NCBI RefSeq assembly: GCF_003336675.1
Contig: NZ_QPII01000006.1
Coordinates: 1-64,000 of the forward strand
Length of the DNA stretch: 64,000 nucleotides
Source: Billgrantia montanilacus
GTDB lineage: Bacteria > Pseudomonadota > Gammaproteobacteria > Pseudomonadales > Halomonadaceae
Direction: 5' to 3'
Position numbers and translations under genes: made by a program. Shown piece by piece: positions 25,589 through 33,755 of this stretch. Positions within the stretch are counted from its first letter, which is position 1. Every line of letters starts with the position of its first letter. The notes under the pieces are model-generated. The model did no database searches, was not told where the DNA came from, and worked only from the letters and a program-made list of their open reading frames with translations.

Positions 25589-26792
25589 TCATCACCAATG
25601 CCAGTATATCGGTAGCCATCTCATCCATGATCCGGTCTCGGCGCCATTTCGCCACGAAGGCTGGCCGCGGGCGCGAGTGTATCTCAAGACGTTCCAGCGC
25701 GGCGAGTGCCCCATCCAGGTCGCAAGGGGGAAACACCACCGCATTGTCGATCTCTTGCTCCACGAAACTGGCGGGATACCCGGCCACACCGGCCCAGATC
25801 GGCTTTCCGGTTGCCGCGTACTCGAACAGCTTGGAGGGCAGCACGCGGGTAAAGGAGGGAATGTCGTCCAGGTGCAGGAACAGCACATCGGCGTGCCGAT
25901 ACAACTCGAGTACCTGCTCCCGGGGCTGCGGGGTGCGTAGCTCGACGTTGGTGACACCGCGTTCCTCCAGCGCCTGCTCGAGCCCTGCTCGCGCGCCACC
26001 ATCGCCGATCACCAGGAACTCGGCTCGTCCAGTCAGCCGTGCAGCTAGGCCCGGGAGTATATGCTCCAGCCCCTGGCCGGCCCCCAGGTTACCTGCGTAA
26101 AGCACCTTCAAGGGTCCACCCACTGGTGGTTGGTCGGCCGGCATGAATCTGCCCTGCTCCACTGCCTCGACGAACAACGAATCGATCCCGTTGGTATGCC
26201 AGGTAAACCGCTGGTGTGGATAGCGAGGGACGAAATAGGATTCGAAACCCCGCGAAACCAGGTTGACTCCATCTGCCGGACCCAGCGCCCAACGTTCGAG
26301 CCCGGCAAACAACGGGGCCAGCAGGCGCCCCGCCCCAAGCGGTAAAACATGGGGTAGGTTGTCAACGAAGATATCGCGAATATCCTGATAGAGCCTTGCC
26401 TTGTGACGGGCGGCCAGCCAGCGCCCCAGCACGGCCGGCATCAGCCGCGAAGAGGTTGCCACCACCAGGTCATACCGGCGCTCTTTCGAATGGCGCAGCA
26501 CGCGAAAGGCATAGTGGAGAAATGCCCAGGCCTGAGAGGCCATGCCACTACCGCCGCTCGGCAAGGTGACTCGGGTGATGGTCGTCTTGCCACCGGGCAA
26601 TCTCTCGACAGCCGGTACCTGGTAGTTACCGATGCCGAACCGATTCGGCATCGTGGTCACCACATGCAACTCACTGCCTTGTGGCAGCCGATGCTCCAGT
26701 GCCTGAACAAGCGACTGGGCACGAAAGGCGCCGGCGCTGATATCGGGGGGGTAGTAGAAGCTGAGCAGCAGTAGGCGAACCGGTTTCATCAA
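25578..26792 (-). CDS. Family 4 glycosyltransferase
   Basis: The 404-residue GT-B protein starts with LLLLSFYYPPDISAGAFRAQ, then contains YQDIRDIFVDNL, KVLYAGNLGAGQGLEHILP and VIGDGGARAGLEQAL. The donor-binding segment is VLPSKLFEYAATGKPIWAGV, with the E-x7-E-like signature of GT4 enzymes. It probably adds a sugar to the undecaprenyl-linked repeat unit. It overlaps the neighbouring genes by a few bases on both sides, so it is translationally coupled in the operon. Composition is GC-rich like the backbone, unlike the next gene upstream, which starts the low-GC cassette. Confidence 0.85.
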   Translation of the reverse strand: MMKPVRLLLLSFYYPPDISAGAFRAQSLVQALEHRLPQGSELHVVTTMPNRFGIGNYQVPAVERLPGGKTTITRVTLPSGGSGMASQAWAFLHYAFRVLRHSKERRYDLVVATSSRLMPAVLGRWLAARHKARLYQDIRDIFVDNLPHVLPLGAGRLLAPLFAGLERWALGPADGVNLVSRGFESYFVPRYPHQRFTWHTNGIDSLFVEAVEQGRFMPADQPPVGGPLKVLYAGNLGAGQGLEHILPGLAARLTGRAEFLVIGDGGARAGLEQALEERGVTNVELRTPQPREQVLELYRHADVLFLHLDDIPSFTRVLPSKLFEYAATGKPIWAGVAGYPASFVEQEIDNAVVFPPCDLDGALAALERLEIHSRPRPAFVAKWRRDRIMDEMATDILALVMNEA

Positions 26793-27994
26793 TGACTCGG
26801 CTCGCGTACCTGTGCAGCAGGCAGCACCCTTGAATAGAGTGCTACGAGGGACTCTTCCTGAGCTTCCCAGTTGAGCGACTGGGCCGCCAGTTGGGCATTG
26901 GCCCGATAACGCTCCCTCAAAGCAGGATCCTGTACCAGTTCATGAATGGCTTTGGCCAGCGCCTCGGTATTCCCTTCGGGGACCAACAGGCCGAGGTCAT
27001 ATTCACGCACCACCTTGCTGATCTCGGGCAACTGGCTAGCCACCACCGGCAAGCCGGCAATTACGTATTCAAACAGTTTATTAGAATCGGTTGTGAAGTG
27101 GTTCAGGCAGGTATTCTCGATGGGTTGCACGCCGATATCCGCAGAGGACGTATATTTTGGAAGATCGTCAAGCGGCACGGTCGGGATGAAAAATACACGG
27201 TTATCCAAATCTAGAGACACGGCAAGCTGCTTCAGTTCCTCATGAAGACTACCACCACCTACGAACACAAAATATGCACCAGGCACATGTACTGAACACT
27301 TAACCAAACGCTCAAGCCCTCGCCCAGGCTGCTGGCCACCTTGGTAAATTACGATTGGGTACGGTTCAGACAAGCCCAGCATTTCCCGAATTCGCTCATC
27401 TCCTTGAACAATCGCCAACCGGGGCCGATTTTGTAGCACTAGGGGTCTTGGTATTTTATAAGCGCGGGCAAAAAACTTCGCCCTAGCGTCCGTGGTAGTA
27501 ATTGTCCCGGCCGCCTTGGGCATAATTGTCTTTTCAATCCAAGCAACGAGTCTGCCAATTTTTCGATAGCCCTCACGACCAGTGCTAATTTCGTGAGCAT
27601 CGTACACAAGTTTTGCGCCGCAAAGACGAGCCGCTAACCAAGCCGTAGGTAACACATTCACGTCGTGAGCGTGTACAACTGCTGGTCGTTGCTTCAGAAG
27701 ACTCAGAAGAACACCGATATGGGTAAAGGTACGGCTAATCATCAATAAAGACAGCTCAAACCGGTTCCTCTTTGCTGTATGCTTTTTTGGTTTCGCAAGT
27801 ATGGCACCTTGCTGACGCCCATGGCGAATAACCATGACACCCGATGAGAGTTTTTCCTCTCGGGGTGTAACACCATGCGTAAATAGCCCATGCACATATA
27901 CTTCGTAACCTGCAGAAACGAGCGTACTTGCTTCATTTTTTACACGAGCATCGTTCTGAACATCATTCCATACGAACATTGCAATCCGGGGCAC
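26789..27994 (-). CDS. Family 4 glycosyltransferase spanning a composition boundary
   Basis: The GTG at 27994 (VPRIAMFVWNDVQND) follows GGAGG, so the longer frame reaching 28075 is not used. The 401-residue GT-B protein shows LVYDAHEISTGREGY, IVIYQGGQQPGRGLERLV, YFVFVGGGSLHEELKQ and NKLFEYVIAGLPVVASQLPE. The 3' end of the gene (C-terminus) is GC-rich (36/60 in 26881-26940), while the rest is AT-richer (23/60 in 27061-27120). This places the edge of the variable cassette inside the gene, near codon 305. The protein is intact across the step, consistent with homologous recombination between related alleles. Confidence 0.85.
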   Translation of the reverse strand: MPRIAMFVWNDVQNDARVKNEASTLVSAGYEVYVHGLFTHGVTPREEKLSSGVMVIRHGRQQGAILAKPKKHTAKRNRFELSLLMISRTFTHIGVLLSLLKQRPAVVHAHDVNVLPTAWLAARLCGAKLVYDAHEISTGREGYRKIGRLVAWIEKTIMPKAAGTITTTDARAKFFARAYKIPRPLVLQNRPRLAIVQGDERIREMLGLSEPYPIVIYQGGQQPGRGLERLVKCSVHVPGAYFVFVGGGSLHEELKQLAVSLDLDNRVFFIPTVPLDDLPKYTSSADIGVQPIENTCLNHFTTDSNKLFEYVIAGLPVVASQLPEISKVVREYDLGLLVPEGNTEALAKAIHELVQDPALRERYRANAQLAAQSLNWEAQEESLVALYSRVLPAAQVREPSH

Positions 27995-28019
27995 AAATCC
28001 TCCAATGACGAAATATAAC

Positions 28020-29738
28020 TTAGCCGCGCTTGGCCGCAAACAATATTTTAGAGACCAAGGCGTAAGCCTCGGCATAACGAGCGCGCTGCAAACGCTGATC
28101 GAATTCTGAGATTAACGCAGAAAGTTGAACTTCATGTGGTTCGATTTTATCAATGTCTTCACGTTCTGAAGCGATAAACTCAAGACTATACGAAAACGTG
28201 TTTTCATACAGCGCCGATATGGGCAACTTTTCGCCAATAGGTGAAATGCTCCACCGGGTCCAATTAATTAAAAAATATTCACTGTTACCAGCCTTCCATA
28301 ACATTCCCGGCTTTATATCAGGAACAGTAAGAGACAGGGGTAAAAAACGCAACTTCTGCTTTATATCATTCAGGCGAGTCAACAATTGTGCGACGGCAGC
28401 CGGGTCCGCTAGACGATCGAGCAAATCCCTCATTCGAATTATCGACTGCTGCTCCAGTCGGTGCCAGAGCATAGGGTGAGATCGCGCATACAATGAAACC
28501 ACATTGCTTTCAGGCTTCGTGGCCATTATTCGAATGCGAAACTTAACAACCTGGTCTATGGTTTCCTTTTTTCCACATCGCTTAAGACCAGTGACATCAA
28601 AAACATGGCAATTAATCCCCTCTACCAATGTGAATTTTACAATGGGAACCGTTGGTATAGAACCCTGACTAGACAGCAAAGTAGCTTCATGCTTAGCCCA
28701 AGCAGATCGGTTGCTATTGAACAGCTTCATAACATACTCAAGAGTTCCTCCATCAGTCGATACCTTCACATGGTAACATACAATGTCGGGCAATCCGATA
28801 TCGAACCACTGCGTTTCAGCCTCGAATCTTTCAGAACCAACTAATTCAGTCAGTATTTCTTCGATCCAAGCGTCACGTGCTTTGGGCTCAATTAGAGGCC
28901 AAAAACCCTGATTACGTGGGATAGGCTTCTGGGAAAACGTATGTCCATGAAAAAATAAGGCACTGAGTTGAGCCTTCTGCCCATAGAGCCCCTGTATGTC
29001 TTTAGCAAAGTTTGCTAATCGCCCGAATGTCTGTCTCGTTAATAACAAGGCGATAACCGAAACTAAAATACCTGGAGGACTTCCTAACAGATGATTTAGC
29101 ACAATATATGCAAATGACAAAAGAAACCCAAGACTTCCTAACAATCGGGACACTGCCCCCAATTCTTTAAAAAGCTTTGAATAAAAAGAACTAGAAAAAG
29201 AAGCAATAGCACAAACAATCAACACACATGCCAGAACATAAATTATAATAACAACCGCTATCTCATGATAAAACCAAGCCATGACTGTAAGGCACAATGA
29301 AACAAAACCAACTGTTGCCAAATTTTGGCTGTACCTAGCGTAGCCTTTAGATGCAATTTCCTGTTGGTTTTCAAAAATTGCCAGCTTTTTGCTTCGGTTC
29401 AGTAATTTCTCACAAGCCGATGTGGCAGCAAATTCGACAATTTTACCCGTTAAGAGATGCGCCAGATAAAAACATACCGAGGCAACACTGAGAAAAATCA
29501 CCAAGCCATCTCGCCCGACATTCTGAAATGCGGGAGGAAAATATACGGGAACAGTTTCGCTACCTAAGAGCAAAACAACTTTCAGCGGTAATAAAAAACC
29601 AGCCAGCAGAAAAAACTGACTTAAAATGCTGGACACAACCGCTAGCAGAGTCAACCAAGGCACCACACGCATAAATTTGTGGCTCAGGGTAACTGACCAG
29701 CGAAGGGCTCGACCAACGGAGTAAACAGTGCTCGTCAT
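28020..29738 (-). CDS. Exporter-like membrane domain fused to a kinase-like domain, unknown function
   Basis: The ATG at 29738 is preferred over a TTG at 29750. In the 572-residue product, about residues 20-250 contain six membrane segments spaced like the transmembrane domain of an ABC exporter. Key pieces are LAVVSSILSQFFLLAGFLLP, FVSLCLTVMAWFYHEIAVVI and LLGSLGFLLSFAYIVLNHLL. No ABC ATPase follows: there is no Walker A or LSGGQ. The soluble half carries DIVCYHVKVSTDGGTLEYVM and KLFNSNRSAWAKHEATLLS, like the N-lobe Lys and Glu of an APH/lipopolysaccharide-kinase fold, then HVFDVTGL and FLINWTRWSISPIGEKLP. A canonical HxDxxxxN loop is not obvious. It may act as a lipid or glycan kinase or transport accessory protein. 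The family is not recognised. Confidence 0.55.
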   Translation of the reverse strand: MTSTVYSVGRALRWSVTLSHKFMRVVPWLTLLAVVSSILSQFFLLAGFLLPLKVVLLLGSETVPVYFPPAFQNVGRDGLVIFLSVASVCFYLAHLLTGKIVEFAATSACEKLLNRSKKLAIFENQQEIASKGYARYSQNLATVGFVSLCLTVMAWFYHEIAVVIIIYVLACVLIVCAIASFSSSFYSKLFKELGAVSRLLGSLGFLLSFAYIVLNHLLGSPPGILVSVIALLLTRQTFGRLANFAKDIQGLYGQKAQLSALFFHGHTFSQKPIPRNQGFWPLIEPKARDAWIEEILTELVGSERFEAETQWFDIGLPDIVCYHVKVSTDGGTLEYVMKLFNSNRSAWAKHEATLLSSQGSIPTVPIVKFTLVEGINCHVFDVTGLKRCGKKETIDQVVKFRIRIMATKPESNVVSLYARSHPMLWHRLEQQSIIRMRDLLDRLADPAAVAQLLTRLNDIKQKLRFLPLSLTVPDIKPGMLWKAGNSEYFLINWTRWSISPIGEKLPISALYENTFSYSLEFIASEREDIDKIEPHEVQLSALISEFDQRLQRARYAEAYALVSKILFAAKRG

Positions 29739-29756
29739 TACATCATCCAAGGTCTG

Positions 29757-30884
29757 TTAAACACCATGCTGACCAATCAACTCGGCTGCTAACACAGCAC
29801 CATTAGTGGCAGGCAAGTCGCAACCACGAGATTGACATTCCAATAATCTTTTCACAACTGAATCAAACTCTTCTTTTGAATATTCAACCATCATCTCGTA
29901 GGGGCCGTAATGAAGGGATTGCTGAACTCTCTTTAATTGGTCGTCAGCACCAGTTTCAGTGTTAGGAATAAACAGAGCGGGCAATCCAAGCCTTACCGCT
30001 TCACATACTGAGTTATAACCACCTGCAAGAACTGCAAAATCAAACGCACGAAAATATTTGCTATTAGGGTAATCGACAATTACCGAGTCTGCACGTAAGT
30101 CAGGTTTCGTATGCAATGCTATTGGCGATTGGCCTAGCACGACCCGAATACCTTTTTCCCTCAGGTTGCTAATAATTTTATCCTGGACATCATCAATCCC
30201 ATTAATATTTCCAGCACCCAATTGTACATAAGCACAAGGTTGATCTTTAGGTAGGCGTAAAATATCACGTGCCAAAGCACGATTCATCAAATCATTGCGA
30301 TCGAGTAATGAAATAGGTCCCAACTGATGAATAGCTAATTTTAGTGTAGTTGGTCCTTCATTTTCTGCCACAAGTTCGCCAGGTGCGAGAACCAAAGAAA
30401 AACCGGATGCCAGTGACTTCAAATGCCCCTGATCGACACTGTCCTTATAGAGGCCTCGTTTGACCCACACGCACTGAAGCTTTGGATATGAGTGCATGGC
30501 TCTTTGCAATCCAAGATAAGGAATAGTACCATCAAACACCAAACAAAGTGGACGGTGTATGCTCAACACATTGACAAGTGAACGATAAAAGAGCTTATTC
30601 CAAGTAATTGCATCTGTCTTGAGTAGCTTAGAGGGTGTGATGTGATGGCACTGAAACCCTTCCTTATGAACCAGTGTCACACCGATGCTGGTTGTTAAAA
30701 AAATTATCTCAGCATCTGGCTGTGCACTACGGAGTCTCCGCGCGATAGCAAGCGAACGTGTCAGATGCCCCAACCCCGCCCCATTGATAGGAAGAAATAA
30801 ATAAGTTCGCTTGCGCGGCTTGTAAAAGAACCCTTGAATTGAGGGTAGCCTAATCCACACGTATTTTAAAAGTGAAGTGATCAA
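29757..30884 (-). CDS. MurG/GT28-like glycosyltransferase
   Basis: The 375-residue GT-B enzyme has an N-terminal LFLPINGAGLGHLTRSLAIA loop, as in MurG and MGT-type transferases, then VQLGAGNINGIDDV. The C-terminal donor site reads LAGGYNSVCEAVRLGLPALF and PNTETGADDQLKR, the hallmark region that binds UDP-sugars. The likely start is a TTG (30884) with AGG upstream; no ATG fits. The product is cytoplasmic or membrane-associated and would extend the repeat unit. Donor identity is unknown. It lies between the kinase fusion and a KpsS-like gene. Confidence 0.7.
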   Translation of the reverse strand: MITSLLKYVWIRLPSIQGFFYKPRKRTYLFLPINGAGLGHLTRSLAIARRLRSAQPDAEIIFLTTSIGVTLVHKEGFQCHHITPSKLLKTDAITWNKLFYRSLVNVLSIHRPLCLVFDGTIPYLGLQRAMHSYPKLQCVWVKRGLYKDSVDQGHLKSLASGFSLVLAPGELVAENEGPTTLKLAIHQLGPISLLDRNDLMNRALARDILRLPKDQPCAYVQLGAGNINGIDDVQDKIISNLREKGIRVVLGQSPIALHTKPDLRADSVIVDYPNSKYFRAFDFAVLAGGYNSVCEAVRLGLPALFIPNTETGADDQLKRVQQSLHYGPYEMMVEYSKEEFDSVVKRLLECQSRGCDLPATNGAVLAAELIGQHGV

Positions 30885-30897
30885 AAAACACCTATTG

Positions 30898-32169
30898 CTA
30901 TAAATTTGAGCGTAGATAGCTTTTCATCTTATCAATCAGCACGGGGAAGGAATCGCGCCAAGAATCATTAACCGAAGGACTGTAAGCTGAAAATTTGGAT
31001 ATCCACTGTTCATCATAAGAAAAGGAATCCCAAAATGGATCATAAAGATCTTTCATCGAAACCTCAGGGACAATTCCTTCTCTAACAAAACCATAATAAT
31101 CTTGGCCAACATCATCGAGCTCAAAGTACTGAAATACAGGAACTCCGGCTTCCAGTAGCTCAATCACAACCGATGAATTAGGCACAATGGCGATGTGATC
31201 AAATGACGGGGTACTGTCATAAATAGTAACACCGCTAACAGTGCGTAGAAAGTCCACGCTTGCCCGCGGATGGGGTTTAATTCCAATATTGAGTACATCA
31301 GCATTAGTCTTCAACGCATCAACACAGCGCAGAACTGCGTCCTGATTGAACACAGAGCTCAAGTAGATGACGGCTGAAACTTTATCAATAGCATTTTGAA
31401 ACATTCCAGATAAATTTTGAACTTTTCGACTACGAGGCACGATGAAAACATCGCCAGAAACTTTACCTATCCTCCGGTAAATATCCAATGTTTTTTGATT
31501 ACGGAGTACTGATACACTGAAATCCAATGGTGGGAAGGAGTCTGAAACTTCAGCGTGCTGAACATAAACAACCGGTATATCCAGGTACTGCATAATCATC
31601 GACGCCGCGACAGGAAAATCCGTATGATCATTTGCAACTACCAACGCACACACCTTCACCTCCTGCCGACGTGTACTTGCATAGACATTCAAAAATACCT
31701 TTGCATACGTAAAAAGGTATTTTAAAGATATTGGTCCCAACTTGATACGAAATAAATATAACAGGCACAAAAAGAATAAATAAAACGACACGATATACTC
31801 ATATTTTGTTTTTTTAGCAACCTTCGTAGTCACAAATGAAAGATTTTCTTCACGCGCATAACTATTAACAGGCAGTTCATCTAATACTAATTGAGAAAAA
31901 AATAAAAACTCTCGTTCATTATTCGCTGAAGCACCACAGTATATAATAGGATTATTAGGCATCTCATATATTTTGAGATCGCTCCGTAAAAGATGCTTGG
32001 CGAGTTCTTGAATCGAAAGTACAAATCCTCTTATACTAGGTGAAGCAAAAGAATAACGTTCAAGAAGAATAGGGGTATTATAGACATCAGGCACATTCCC
32101 ATACCTAATTATTTTAAAATTTCTATTCAAGCCTTTATAAAAAAAACGAGAGAGATTTAGCAAGTTCAC
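30898..32169 (-). CDS. Putative GT-B transferase resembling capsule (KpsS/TagF-like) enzymes
   Basis: The GTG start (32169) overlaps the upstream stop (GTGA) and has GAGGTGA before it. The 423-residue protein has a hydrophobic segment near residues 125-145. A GT-B-like second half shows VVYVQHAEVSDSFPPLDF, IYLSSVFNQDAVLRCVDAL, IGIKPHPRASVDFL (a K-P-H-P motif as in KpsS/CDP-glycerol transferases) and VVIELLEAGVPVFQYFEL. It could transfer a sugar or an acidic sugar to the glycan; no close family was recognised. The base composition is strongly AT-rich compared with the flanks. Confidence 0.5.
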   Translation of the reverse strand: MNLLNLSRFFYKGLNRNFKIIRYGNVPDVYNTPILLERYSFASPSIRGFVLSIQELAKHLLRSDLKIYEMPNNPIIYCGASANNEREFLFFSQLVLDELPVNSYAREENLSFVTTKVAKKTKYEYIVSFYLFFLCLLYLFRIKLGPISLKYLFTYAKVFLNVYASTRRQEVKVCALVVANDHTDFPVAASMIMQYLDIPVVYVQHAEVSDSFPPLDFSVSVLRNQKTLDIYRRIGKVSGDVFIVPRSRKVQNLSGMFQNAIDKVSAVIYLSSVFNQDAVLRCVDALKTNADVLNIGIKPHPRASVDFLRTVSGVTIYDSTPSFDHIAIVPNSSVVIELLEAGVPVFQYFELDDVGQDYYGFVREGIVPEVSMKDLYDPFWDSFSYDEQWISKFSAYSPSVNDSWRDSFPVLIDKMKSYLRSNL

Positions 32170-33755
32170 ACACTCACCTCTTGATAACGTACAGCAGAAA
32201 CTAAAGCCTGACCAAAATCAAGCGCCACAGCCCCGTTGCTAGCTGCTTCAGCAATAAAAATTTTGCCTATAAATCCTGCGGAAACTAAAAACACAACTCC
32301 TGGGCCTGCATGAAATGCAATACTATCTATATATTTTTTGTATACATGCGGTAATATTCCATCAACAGAACTACCTATATCGCCATCACGCAGCAATCTG
32401 TGAGTTGGTATCTCAATACAAGTTAATTTTTCACTATCAGGGGCCCACCTTTCGATTAACTTGGTATCTACTCCCGATACTACACATACTTTATTAGCAA
32501 CTCTAAAAATATCGTTAATGAAATCATCATCAAAAAGAAATAAATTACTCTGATCTTCAACTATCACTTTATTCTCAAAAAAGGGTGAAGCACCTTTCAT
32601 AACGCAGAAAATTCTAGATATCAGTGAATTACAAGGATATGCGTCACGCTTTACTAAATTAAAATCCCGTATTAATCGAAGAACAGTGGGTACTCCTAGA
32701 ATATCAGCGCGTTCAACTGCATGCAGAAAGCTATTCTGAAGCTCTTCCCTAAGAGCAATATCAAGGTACTGGCCCCACCAATGCAATTCCTGACGCGTTA
32801 CACCTTGCTCATCTACGTGAATCTGATCGGCCATTCCATAGCACTCCCCATCACCTAGTCTCATATAAGAAAGAGATATATTTTTGCCAACAGCATCTAC
32901 AATGAATTCGGAGAGCTGAGATCTTTTGTCTGAACTAAATCTTAGCTCAAGAAAATTTTTTGAGCTCGGAATTTCCTTATATAAATATAAGATATCGTTC
33001 TTGTACTTTTTAGAAATATGGTATGGTAAAGACAAAAATTGATGCTCAAGCTCGCTAAAACTAATTTTATTTGTGTACGATATACTTGCGCTAAGCAGCG
33101 ATAACTTCAACACAGCAGGTGATGACAATGATTTTTCGAGCTTATTTTTCCAGTAGTCGAACTTATTTTTTTCGTTCGCTTGTGCTAATCGCGTTAAAAA
33201 TTTAACCTTTTGAAATTCCGTTAAAGATGTGGGTAAAACTCCAATCTCTTTTAGCAAAGAGTCAACTTCTTCAACAGGGGCTTTAGCAACAACAAGCGTA
33301 GACAAAGCGCTTGTTAAAGTGCTGGGCTTATCAGATGTACATATAATTGAAAAATACTCACCCAACAGGAAAGAAAAATCAAGACTGAATTCTATTTCTT
33401 TAAATGCATACATCTTCAATAGAATTCTTAGCCGAAGCTCCCTATCAAGTACTAACTCATGTGCATTATATAATTTAGTAAGCCAGCCTGTATGAGCATC
33501 CGCTACCGAAACAATCGAATACCATAATACTGAACGCGAAAAAGCCATTTCTTGACTAAAGAAATTGAGAGTAACTACGGGGTCAGTTGAATATAACAAC
33601 GCATGATGCGCGATTGAAACCTCATTCAGATTCTTCTTTTCACGGGCAACAATTGCTCGGGCGAAACTTGGAAAATACCGGATTACTGCATAAACAATTG
33701 CTATTTTAAATTTGACAATTGCTTTTCGAATTAATTTAATTGACGTCCATTTCAT
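32166..33755 (-). CDS. Helical protein with C-terminal GT-D-type glycosyltransferase domain
   Basis: The 529-residue product has an alpha-helical N-terminal part of about 280 residues without recognised motifs. The C-terminal domain begins ISLSYMRLGDGECYGM and ends FLVSAGFIGKIFIAEA and GAVALDFGQAL. The R-x-G-D-G-E motif and the terminal alpha/beta segment are signatures of the GT-D (DUF1792) fold, first described for a serine-rich-adhesin glucosyltransferase. It overlaps the genes on both sides by a few bases, indicating a coupled operon. Acceptor and donor are unknown. Codon use is AT-rich. Confidence 0.6.
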   Translation of the reverse strand: MKWTSIKLIRKAIVKFKIAIVYAVIRYFPSFARAIVAREKKNLNEVSIAHHALLYSTDPVVTLNFFSQEMAFSRSVLWYSIVSVADAHTGWLTKLYNAHELVLDRELRLRILLKMYAFKEIEFSLDFSFLLGEYFSIICTSDKPSTLTSALSTLVVAKAPVEEVDSLLKEIGVLPTSLTEFQKVKFLTRLAQANEKNKFDYWKNKLEKSLSSPAVLKLSLLSASISYTNKISFSELEHQFLSLPYHISKKYKNDILYLYKEIPSSKNFLELRFSSDKRSQLSEFIVDAVGKNISLSYMRLGDGECYGMADQIHVDEQGVTRQELHWWGQYLDIALREELQNSFLHAVERADILGVPTVLRLIRDFNLVKRDAYPCNSLISRIFCVMKGASPFFENKVIVEDQSNLFLFDDDFINDIFRVANKVCVVSGVDTKLIERWAPDSEKLTCIEIPTHRLLRDGDIGSSVDGILPHVYKKYIDSIAFHAGPGVVFLVSAGFIGKIFIAEAASNGAVALDFGQALVSAVRYQEVSV

